Assembly (NCBI RefSeq): GCF_004006175.1
Contig: NZ_CP033219.1
Coordinates: forward strand, 1,178,001 to 1,242,000
Reading direction: 5' to 3'
Length of the DNA stretch: 64,000 nt
Origin: Parasedimentitalea marina
GTDB lineage: Bacteria > Pseudomonadota > Alphaproteobacteria > Rhodobacterales > Rhodobacteraceae
A program made the translations under genes and the position numbers. The notes under the pieces are model-generated. The model saw only the letters and a program-made list of their open reading frames with translations. It had not been told where the DNA came from and did not search any database. Of this stretch, positions 16,341 to 23,916 are shown one piece after another; positions within the stretch are counted from its first letter, which is position 1, and every line of letters begins with the position of its first letter.

Positions 16341-18176
16341 ATGTCAATCAAGCCTCCATTTACGGAGCTGGAAATCAAGAAGGCGGGGTCTGGATTCTAT
16401 GAAGGATACAGTCTGCCAATTGCGCTTATCAGTAAGATCACAATGGCCTTGCTGGTTATCTGGGCGCTGGTCTGGCCGGCCAATGCAAACAGTGCATTGG
16501 GAAGCCTGAACTGGAAAATCCTGGGCGACTTCAATGCGTTTTATATCGTGATCGTTGGCGCCTTCGCCTTCTTTCTGTTCATCGTCGCTGCGTTGCCGCA
16601 AACCGGAAAACGCATTATGGGACGCGAGGGAGAAGCGCCGGAATTCTCGAACTTCTCTTGGTTCTCGATGATGTTTGGCGCTGGTTTGGGTGTCGGGTTG
16701 ATGGTCTTTGCCACGGCTGAACCGATGGGCCTGTGGGGATCAAACCCTGTGGTGGTTGCCGGTGAGGTTGCGGGCAATACCGAAGCCGCGCTGCAATCTG
16801 GATATCGTTATACATTCCTGCACTACGGCATCCATGCCTGGGCGATCTATGTGGTGACCGGCCTGTCGCTGGCCTACTACGCTTACACCCGCGATATGCC
16901 GCTGACGATCCGCTCCGCTTTGACGCCGTTGTTTGGCAAATATGTGAACGGGATCTTTGGTCACATCGTCGATGTGCTGGGTGTTGTTGCCACCATTCTG
17001 GGCGTGTCAGTGACCATCGGTTTTGGTGTCAGCCAGTTCATTGACGGTCTCTATGCGATCACGGGTATGGAATGGATGATGGACATGACCGGTGATGCGC
17101 CGGCACCTGGGACTGTGGGTCTGGTTGCAGGCCTGACTATTATCATGGGGTTGTCGATCATATCGGCTGTGTCTGGTGTGGGACGTGGGGTGAAATATCT
17201 CTCGAACCTGAACCTGGTGCTGTCGATCATTCTGTTGCTGACCTTTGTGATCTTTGGGTCCTTCCTGTTTGCAATGACCACTTATGCCACAGCATTGATG
17301 GACTATATCCTGCATTTCACTGCGCTTAGCTTTGGCCCTTATACGCCGCAATCTGCAGATGCCTTTGCAGCAGGTCTGCCAGAAGCCGCCAAACCGCTTG
17401 CTGGTGAACTGATGGCCGGGGCGACCAATGCCTGGGGATCCTTTGATGGGTTCAAATCAGGACTAGAGGGTGCAGCCGCTGCATTACCAGAGGAAACTCT
17501 GGCTGCTGTGTACGATGCCGGTAATGCCGGGCGTCAGTTTGGCTGGCAGGCAGGATGGACCACGTTCTACTGGGCCTGGTGGATCGCGTTTTCACCCTTT
17601 GTTGGCCTGTTCCTGGCCCGTATCTCCAGAGGTCGGTCTGTTCGGGAATTCATCGTCGGATGTGTGTTTGCACCTACTTTGGTTTGCTTTGCTTGGATGA
17701 CCATCCTGGGTGGCACGGCGATTGATCTGGAACTGACCGGGGACGCCAATGGCGTGATCATCGGAGCCTCAAACACTGCAAAACTGTTTGTGACTTTGGG
17801 TGAAATGCTCTCGGGTGGTTTCCTGACTGCGATCACCGTGATGTGTGTGGTCTTGATCCTGACCTTCCTGGTGACCTCGGCTGACTCGGGCATTCTGGTG
17901 ATGAACACCATCATGTCTGGTGGCGAACAGGAAACAGGTCACAAACACCGCATCGTTTGGGGTGTTATCCTGACCCTGGTGATTGGCACCTTGCTGATTG
18001 CGGGTAAAACTAATGGCGGTGCAGATCCGATGGAAGCGTTGAAAAGCGCGATGATTATCGGGGCCTTGCCATTCACTGTCGTGATGGGGCTGATGTGTGT
18101 GTCGCTTGCCAAAGCACTGTACCGCGACGGTTTGCGCGACAAGCACAATACAGCGGCGGTAGCACCAGCCGAATAA
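16341..18176 (+). CDS. BCCT family betaine/carnitine/choline-type transporter
   Basis: 611 residues from the ATG at 16341, chosen over a GTG at 16323 because GGGAGA lies just upstream. About twelve membrane helices. The BCCT signature region WWIAFSPFVGLFLARISRGRSVREF is nearly identical to betaine carriers, and GAGLGVG occupies the glycine-rich stretch of helix 3. The family imports quaternary ammonium or sulfonium zwitterions (betaine, carnitine, DMSP) using sodium or protons, or by exchange. There is no long C-terminal osmosensing tail. It follows the catabolic genes, so it probably feeds them rather than serving osmoprotection. Confidence 0.92.
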   Translation: MSIKPPFTELEIKKAGSGFYEGYSLPIALISKITMALLVIWALVWPANANSALGSLNWKILGDFNAFYIVIVGAFAFFLFIVAALPQTGKRIMGREGEAPEFSNFSWFSMMFGAGLGVGLMVFATAEPMGLWGSNPVVVAGEVAGNTEAALQSGYRYTFLHYGIHAWAIYVVTGLSLAYYAYTRDMPLTIRSALTPLFGKYVNGIFGHIVDVLGVVATILGVSVTIGFGVSQFIDGLYAITGMEWMMDMTGDAPAPGTVGLVAGLTIIMGLSIISAVSGVGRGVKYLSNLNLVLSIILLLTFVIFGSFLFAMTTYATALMDYILHFTALSFGPYTPQSADAFAAGLPEAAKPLAGELMAGATNAWGSFDGFKSGLEGAAAALPEETLAAVYDAGNAGRQFGWQAGWTTFYWAWWIAFSPFVGLFLARISRGRSVREFIVGCVFAPTLVCFAWMTILGGTAIDLELTGDANGVIIGASNTAKLFVTLGEMLSGGFLTAITVMCVVLILTFLVTSADSGILVMNTIMSGGEQETGHKHRIVWGVILTLVIGTLLIAGKTNGGADPMEALKSAMIIGALPFTVVMGLMCVSLAKALYRDGLRDKHNTAAVAPAE

Positions 18177-18187
18177 ACAAGAGTGTC

Positions 18188-18210
18188 GAGCGGGCTGTCA
18201 TGGCCCGCTC
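18188..18210 (+). terminator. Hairpin after the BCCT gene
   Basis: An 8-base stem GAGCGGGC / GCCCGCTC closes a 7-base loop 11 bases after the BCCT stop. No clear T-run follows, so termination efficiency is uncertain. The position marks the end of the operon, where it converges with the polysaccharide gene cluster. Confidence 0.55.
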
Positions 18211-18320
18211 GTGCACGCCTTCCCACCCTCAAGCGACTTGCGCGGCGGCGAGGTTTATTTCTGCCTGGCATCAATTCAGCCGACAACCGACCGCACAAAA
18301 GTCATGGCAGGTATGGGTTG

Positions 18321-19310
18321 TTAAAATCGCTCCAGGCATTTTTCCCATTCATATTCAAACCGCGATGTTTTCGGACTGTGTACCGGTTGCTCATTTTGCC
18401 CAGTGCACTGATCCTTTTCCAAGTCATTCGCGGAATTGATGATGGCCTGAGACCAAGCTGCAATACTAAGGTCATGTACCTCGGTTGCACCCGGTTTGAT
18501 GTGATCCTTTAAGCCATCGGTTTTGGCTACTATCACTTTACGACCGGCGGACAGGGCTTCCCGAGCGACCAAGCCAAAAGCTTCCCAGCGCGACGGCATG
18601 AGTAAAACATCGATCGATCGCATGGGCTCTAGCGGGTCTTTACAGTGACCGTGAAAACTAATCCTGGGGTCGCAATAGGCCAGCTCCTCAAGCTCGGCCC
18701 GCAATGGGCCATCACCAAAAACTTTTAGGCGCAGGTCGGGCCCGCTACACTCGCGAAAGGCCTGAATGGCGATATCAAAACCCTTTTGTTCGTGCAGGCG
18801 TCCAACCAGGCCAAAGATCCGTGCGCGGCTGCCCGGTCCGGGGAGGGTTTCAAACCCAGTCAGATCGACGGAGGACTGGATGACCGATAGCCGCTCTTCA
18901 TCAATCAGGTCGCGCCGGATCAGCCAGTCCCTTTGGGCATTGCTCACCGCGATAACACGGTCAAACAGGCAGAATGCACTGCGTAACATGGCAAAAAACC
19001 GAATCTTATTTAGCACCTTTTGCGCAACGAAACCCTGTGTGTAACTGTGTTCAACATGGATCATGGGAATATTGGGATGCATGGCCCGCAAGCGCACCCG
19101 CGCAGCAAAGTTCCGCCAGTTTAATGCCAGATGGGAAACGATTATATCAACGCGGCCGTCAGGAAGCGTCAGGTTGTTGTTTTCAATCACGGCCATGCGG
19201 TGATGACCGGATTTGGCCAAGTATTTCGACGCTAGAATATTGTCGATAACCCGCATAACACCGCCCGGTGTGGTATCGTCGGTGAGGTGTAAGATGGCTG
19301 TATTACTCAT
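18321..19310 (-). CDS. Glycosyltransferase family 4 (GT-B fold)
   Basis: 329 residues. The C-terminal half carries the GT4 pattern: FGLVGRLHEQKGFDIAIQAF, then FGDGPLRAELEEL, then PSRWEAFGLVAREALSAGRKVI, with the E-x7-E type sugar-nucleotide contact. The N-terminal half has an acceptor domain with HVEHSYTQGF. It is the last gene of a leftward unit that begins with the Wzx-like flippase at 22498. AGGAG sits just before the ATG at 19310. It probably adds a sugar to the repeat unit of the locus polysaccharide; the donor is unknown. Confidence 0.87.
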   Translation of the reverse strand: MSNTAILHLTDDTTPGGVMRVIDNILASKYLAKSGHHRMAVIENNNLTLPDGRVDIIVSHLALNWRNFAARVRLRAMHPNIPMIHVEHSYTQGFVAQKVLNKIRFFAMLRSAFCLFDRVIAVSNAQRDWLIRRDLIDEERLSVIQSSVDLTGFETLPGPGSRARIFGLVGRLHEQKGFDIAIQAFRECSGPDLRLKVFGDGPLRAELEELAYCDPRISFHGHCKDPLEPMRSIDVLLMPSRWEAFGLVAREALSAGRKVIVAKTDGLKDHIKPGATEVHDLSIAAWSQAIINSANDLEKDQCTGQNEQPVHSPKTSRFEYEWEKCLERF

Positions 19311-19355
19311 AAAAATCTCCTGTAGGTGATATGCTTAGAGTGAATTCAGGGCAGA

Positions 19356-20324
19356 TCACCGGAAAGTGGCTGCAATCCGCATCGGATCAAACCCGGTTCG
19401 GGCCAGAGATTCGGCGGCTACAATGGTGGTTAGGGATTTCAGGGGCTCTTCCATAAGCGGCCTTAGCGATGCCTTTAGGAATTCATGGGCGTATTTTTTG
19501 GCCTTGAAACCATCCCCTGCGCTGACGGCACGGCGGGCAAGATAGCGCAGTTGGTAGGCGCGGGCAGCGGGTTCATGTTTTGCAAAAAACGCAGGATTCA
19601 GCGGACGCAGTTTGTCGACCATACGGTTCCAGGCGGCCAGTTGCTTGTTTGTGTTTGCTGACAACCCTTGGCGGGCAATTCTGTATTTGGTCAAATGACC
19701 CCAAATGCCTTCGATCTCCCAGTCCGTGGTCAGGGCCAGGCGCAGCCAGCATTCGATGTCCTCGGACTGGCGAAATGTTTCGTCAAAGTACCACTGCCGC
19801 GGGCGATCCCTTTGAGGGGTATAGGCAATGTCCATCAAAGCGGCGCGGCGAAAGACAGCAACCGAACCATTGCCCACAGGGTTTCTTTTGAATACCGCTG
19901 CTGCTGTGATTCCCTGCAGACGGGGGGTCTGCTTCAAGCCCAGTGTCTGGTTGTTTTCATCGATCAGAGTAGAGCCCGCGTAGCTGAGCCCGACGTCCGG
20001 CGACCTATCCAGGTGCTGAACATGTCTGGCCAATTTGTCCGGCACCCAAAGATCATCCGAGTCACAAAAGCCGATATAATTTCCCGTTGCCTTGGCGATC
20101 CCGGTATTGCGCGCCCCAGCCAAACCGCGGTTTGGCTGGTCAACATAAGATATCCGCTTGTCCTTTAGAAACGAGGCGATGATATCGCTTGTGCCATCGG
20201 TGGACCCGTCATTGACGACGATTATCTCAAAATCCTGAAACGTCTGATCCAACAGTGACAAGAGCGTGTCGGCGAGCGTGGCCGAGGCATTAAAGGCTGG
20301 AACTATGATACTTGCTTTGGGCAT
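19356..20324 (-). CDS. Glycosyltransferase family 2 (GT-A fold)
   Basis: 322 residues from the ATG at 20324, preceded by GGAG with a 6-base spacer; an ATG at 20336 is less likely. It has the GT2 hallmarks: ASIIVPAFNASATLADTLLSLLDQ, the VVNDGSTDGTSDI donor-binding region, and CDSDDLW as the DxD motif. Cytoplasmic, acting on a lipid-linked acceptor at the inner membrane face. It is similar in layout to the adjacent gene at 20342-21259 and probably arose as a paralogue of it. Part of the exopolysaccharide locus. Confidence 0.88.
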   Translation of the reverse strand: MPKASIIVPAFNASATLADTLLSLLDQTFQDFEIIVVNDGSTDGTSDIIASFLKDKRISYVDQPNRGLAGARNTGIAKATGNYIGFCDSDDLWVPDKLARHVQHLDRSPDVGLSYAGSTLIDENNQTLGLKQTPRLQGITAAAVFKRNPVGNGSVAVFRRAALMDIAYTPQRDRPRQWYFDETFRQSEDIECWLRLALTTDWEIEGIWGHLTKYRIARQGLSANTNKQLAAWNRMVDKLRPLNPAFFAKHEPAARAYQLRYLARRAVSAGDGFKAKKYAHEFLKASLRPLMEEPLKSLTTIVAAESLARTGFDPMRIAATFR

Positions 20325-20341
20325 TATGTACTCCATTTACC

Positions 20342-21259
20342 TTAGCGAGAGAACAGCGAGCGGCGCAGCGACTTGGGCAACAGGGGCGCGCAAATTGCGC
20401 CGACTGCGGTTGGTAAGCCACTGCGCAGAGGAAACAGGAATGCGCGTGGGCTTTGCCGCAGGCCTGAAAATGTCAGGTATATGGCGGAGGAGCCGTAGTG
20501 GCCCAGTCTTAGGGCGCGACGTGCCAGGTAACGCATGTAGATTGCTTCGGCGTGCCTGTCGGGCTGGAAGCCAAAACCGCGGGCCGTTGCCAGAACTTTC
20601 TGACGCGATTGGGACATGGCCGTCAGATCCGATGACAATCCTTGTGGGCTGGTCCGGTACCACACGTGCAGTTCATCAAGACCTTTGATGGTTGCGCCAC
20701 CACCAACAAGCCGGATCAGCCATTCAAGATCTTCGTTGTGGACCAGGTTGACGTCAAAGCCGCCACTTAGCAGGAAAGTTTTACGACGAATGGATATGTT
20801 CGATGTGGTACACACCGGGTTTTCCCCCATGAGCAAGGGCACCGATAGCGGGGCACTTGGCATTCTGGAGTGTGTATCTGCCTTGCCGCGTTTGCGGAAG
20901 AACGCGACCCGTCCGAACAGGCCATCGACACGCTCGGCCTTGAATTCGCGATGCAGAAACTCCAGTTTTTTGGGCACCCAAAGATCATCCGCGTCGCAGA
21001 AACAAAGGATGTTTCCGGTGGCATAATGCGCGCCCATGTTGCGGGCAGCGCTGGGACCTTTGCCCTGATTGCGCAGCATTTTGATGCGCTTGTCAGCCGC
21101 CTCCCAGCCCTTAAGCAGCTTGGGTGTCTCATCGGTTGATCCGTCATCGATACAGATCAGTTCCCAGTCTCTGATTGACTGAGACAGAAGAGAGCCGATC
21201 GATTCATTCAGTGTTTTCGCAGCATTGAAGCACGGCATAATGATAGTAAATTCTGGCAT
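20342..21259 (-). CDS. Glycosyltransferase family 2 (GT-A fold)
   Basis: 305 residues. It starts FTIIMPCFNAAKTLNESIGSLLSQS, has ICIDDGSTDETPKLL as the nucleotide-binding loop and CDADDLWVPKKLEF as the DxD metal site. The C-terminal region (about 230-305) shares YLARRAL with the neighbouring GT2, supporting duplication. The gene starts 3 bases after the stop of the flippase gene, so the two are cotranscribed. Probable repeat-unit glycosyltransferase of the polysaccharide locus. Confidence 0.88.
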   Translation of the reverse strand: MPEFTIIMPCFNAAKTLNESIGSLLSQSIRDWELICIDDGSTDETPKLLKGWEAADKRIKMLRNQGKGPSAARNMGAHYATGNILCFCDADDLWVPKKLEFLHREFKAERVDGLFGRVAFFRKRGKADTHSRMPSAPLSVPLLMGENPVCTTSNISIRRKTFLLSGGFDVNLVHNEDLEWLIRLVGGGATIKGLDELHVWYRTSPQGLSSDLTAMSQSRQKVLATARGFGFQPDRHAEAIYMRYLARRALRLGHYGSSAIYLTFSGLRQSPRAFLFPLRSGLPTAVGAICAPLLPKSLRRSLFSR

Positions 21260-21262
21260 AGC

Positions 21263-22498
21263 TCAGACCTTTCTCAAGTCCTGTTGGGCGGGTTTCATTA
21301 AATGCGGCAGCGCCGCGGCGAGAAGAATTGTTGTGGTGGTGGCCACATAGGCTGTCGCCATGGTGGTCAGACCGTAAGGGGCGGCCAGGATCGCCGAGAA
21401 AACCAAGGCGATTGTCAGGATGAGGGTCACGGTGAATTCGACTTTGGGGCGGCCGCTGACCCGCAGGCTTGCCGCCACAGAGGTCCAGATTGTCAGGGGC
21501 AGGGCGGCGAAACACAGCAGTGAAACGGTGGGTGCAATATGGCCCCACTTGGCCCCCAGCAGCAGCGGCACATAGACCGACGCAAACAGGGACTGCAGCA
21601 GGACAACGGGCAGAATGCAGATTATGGACAGGGTCACGGTGCGTCGCAGGGCTGCGTGTTGATCCGCCTCTTTGCAAAGATGTGGAAACAGGACGATGCC
21701 AAGTGCGGCACAAAAGGAGGTCGCCAAGCTGAGGCCGGCGTTGAAGGCCAGAAAATAGATCCCTAGCGCCTTGGGGCCCAACACCGCACCGACCACGATC
21801 TTATCCGCATGCAGGCGCAGCGCTTTGACCAGTTCGATGCCGGTGACCGGCAGGCCGTAGGTTACAAATGGCTGCAGCGGGGCTTGGTGGACAAGGCTTT
21901 TGCGCTGCCAGGGACGCAGATGGCGCACAGCCACCAGCCAGATCGGTGCGGTCAGCACCCGTGGCAGGATCAAAACCAATGGCGACGCCCAGGCAAAAGC
22001 CAATGCAACGGTAATCAGGTTGGCCCCGGAGACCTGAATTGCGGAAATCACCGCAACCCGTTTCAGACGGTTCTCGCGCATGGCCAATGCAACCTGCACC
22101 AACCCCGCGGGCATAAACAGGTATTCGATGGCCATCAGGCCAACCAAGGCGCCAACAGTGGTTTGACCAGCGACATGAAGCGCACACCCAATGGCCATCT
22201 GGACGACGGTCAAGCCGACGCAGTATCCCCAAAACAACCGATGCGCCGAATGGCAGACCGCCTCTAGGTTGTCTTTATGCGCAGCAATAATACGTTGGCC
22301 AATCCCGTTTTCAGTTAGGGATTTCAGCACTTCGCCAACCGCCAGAGCTGCGGCCGCATAACCAACATTTTCGGCGCTCAATGTGCGGGAAATGGCCACC
22401 ACAACCAGCAGGCGGGTGGCTTTCGCCGAGACTTCGGATGCGCCAAAGGCCATCAGATTTGTCAGGAAGGAAGAAGAGCCATTGGCGACGCGGGACAT
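21263..22498 (-). CDS. Wzx-like polysaccharide flippase (MOP superfamily)
   Basis: 411 residues from the ATG at 22498. The frame is open to 22729, but the extra 77 codons are not hydrophobic in a helpful way, run over a candidate operator and overlap the divergent promoter region. About twelve membrane helices without long loops, and the N-terminal LMAFGASEVSAKATRLLVVVAISRTLSAENVGY is typical of O-antigen/exopolysaccharide flippases. It would move the lipid-linked repeat unit across the inner membrane. First gene of the leftward glycosyltransferase unit. Confidence 0.83.
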   Translation of the reverse strand: MSRVANGSSSFLTNLMAFGASEVSAKATRLLVVVAISRTLSAENVGYAAAALAVGEVLKSLTENGIGQRIIAAHKDNLEAVCHSAHRLFWGYCVGLTVVQMAIGCALHVAGQTTVGALVGLMAIEYLFMPAGLVQVALAMRENRLKRVAVISAIQVSGANLITVALAFAWASPLVLILPRVLTAPIWLVAVRHLRPWQRKSLVHQAPLQPFVTYGLPVTGIELVKALRLHADKIVVGAVLGPKALGIYFLAFNAGLSLATSFCAALGIVLFPHLCKEADQHAALRRTVTLSIICILPVVLLQSLFASVYVPLLLGAKWGHIAPTVSLLCFAALPLTIWTSVAASLRVSGRPKVEFTVTLILTIALVFSAILAAPYGLTTMATAYVATTTTILLAAALPHLMKPAQQDLRKV

Positions 22499-22594
22499 TG
22501 GAAACTCATGTGTTGTTTCCTCTAGCCTAGCCCTGCGCCCTGTCTGACGCGGGTCCCGCATTCGGAGAACCCACGTCAATTCTGTAGCGCAATT

Positions 22595-22608
22595 GACCCA
22601 TTGGGATA
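22595..22608. promoter_or_regulatory. EPS-locus palindrome copy 1 (GACCC-N4-GGATA)
   Basis: The weakest of four related sites: GACCC-ATTG-GGATA, differing from TATCC-N4-GGATA at two arm positions. It lies in the 199-base divergent gap between the flippase and the export lipoprotein genes. See the finding on the shared operator. Confidence 0.5.
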
Positions 22609-22697
22609 GGAAAACGACCCACCTGCATAAGGCGAGCTGGACATGGGCCTGGTCTATGGATTGACTGGGCAAAAAAAATGACGAGGTAGGGCAGACT

Positions 22698-23912
22698 TTG
22701 GTTGACCAGTGGATGAGACGTCTTAGCACGCTTTCTTTTGTGCTGCTTGCCAGCTGTGCCGCAACTGGTCACCCGGATAATCTGGAAACCCAGCCCGGTG
22801 AATACGGCTATCAGGCGCAGTACCGTGATATTGATGTCAGCCGCGCCGAGGCAGGTTTTCTAAAGTCCGCCCGGCTCAATTCAGAAATCTGCCTGCCGTA
22901 TCGTGGCGGCGCCTATGGCACCAAAATCAGCGGCGTTGCCAATACGCTGTTGGGGGAACGATTGTCGCGCAATGATCTGGTCGAGGTCAGAATTGGCAGT
23001 GACGAAGATCTTGGTGGAAACTATGTGATTTCCCGAGACGGCACTTTGAAAATGCCGTTTCTGCCGCCCATTCGTGCGCAGGGTCGCAGCACGTCTGATG
23101 TTGAACGCGATTTGAAAAATACTCTGATTGCGGAACAGCTGTATGACACGGCCCCTTCGGTTTCGGTGCGTATCATGGATGTTGCTTCGGCGCTGGTCGG
23201 GGTGTCTGGTGCCGTGTTCGAACCCCATCAGGTTGAACTTGGCGGCGTGTCTGGAGATCAACTTGATACGGGCCGACAAGAGGCTTTGGGCGCGTCGACC
23301 GAGGCCCGCAACCTGTCTGCGGCCCTGCGTGCGTCTGGTGGGGTGCGTCCCGATGCTGATCTGTCTGCGGTCGAGCTGCGCCGCAATGGCAGGTTATACA
23401 CGCTGGATCTTCGTGGCGTTTTTCAGGGTCACAATATGGTGGATGTGATGCTGCTGACAGGGGATCAGGTCTTTGTCCCGTCCCGTCAGTGTTTTCAGGA
23501 TGACCTGATGCGCCCCAGCCCGATCAGCCCTCCGGGTGTTTCAGTGTTTATGTCGAACCTGACCCAACCGGCCACTGGCAACGCGATCTCGGCAATAGGT
23601 CGTAACGTCCGCGAAATGCCCTATGGGACGCGGTATTTGCAGGCCATCGTGGACCTCAACTGTGTTGGTGGGTCGCGCGCAACAAGCGCACATCGGTCTG
23701 GCCTACTGTTGTCACGCAATCCTATCTCAGATGTGTCCATTGCCATCGAGCGGGATATCGAAGATATGCTGCGCCGCGCTGATCGGGACGACTACGATCC
23801 CTTTATTTTGCCAGGCGATTCCGTCGCTTGCTATGACAGCACGATCACCAATGTCGCCGAAGTGGCCCGTGTGCTTGGGTTGATCGGGGTTGGTCTGTTG
23901 TTGAACGAGTAA
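22698..23912 (+). CDS. Outer-membrane polysaccharide export lipoprotein (Wza-like)
   Basis: 404 residues from a TTG at 22698, chosen because AGGTAGG sits 7 bases upstream; an ATG at 22713 would remove five residues. The lipobox LLASC places the lipidated cysteine at residue 20. The poly-export domain follows at about residues 90-160 (LSRNDLVEVRIGSDEDLGGNYVISRDGTL), then SLBB-like segments to about 265. Such proteins form the outer-membrane exit channel for exopolysaccharide. It is a single gene facing away from the flippase unit. A cytoplasmic tyrosine kinase partner is not seen in the locus. Confidence 0.87.
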   Translation: MVDQWMRRLSTLSFVLLASCAATGHPDNLETQPGEYGYQAQYRDIDVSRAEAGFLKSARLNSEICLPYRGGAYGTKISGVANTLLGERLSRNDLVEVRIGSDEDLGGNYVISRDGTLKMPFLPPIRAQGRSTSDVERDLKNTLIAEQLYDTAPSVSVRIMDVASALVGVSGAVFEPHQVELGGVSGDQLDTGRQEALGASTEARNLSAALRASGGVRPDADLSAVELRRNGRLYTLDLRGVFQGHNMVDVMLLTGDQVFVPSRQCFQDDLMRPSPISPPGVSVFMSNLTQPATGNAISAIGRNVREMPYGTRYLQAIVDLNCVGGSRATSAHRSGLLLSRNPISDVSIAIERDIEDMLRRADRDDYDPFILPGDSVACYDSTITNVAEVARVLGLIGVGLLLNE

Positions 23913-23916
23913 TGTG

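Noticed and set aside
22499..22729. N-terminal extension of the flippase to 22729
   Set aside because: It covers the divergent promoter region and the candidate operator, and the natural flippase N-terminus begins at 22498.
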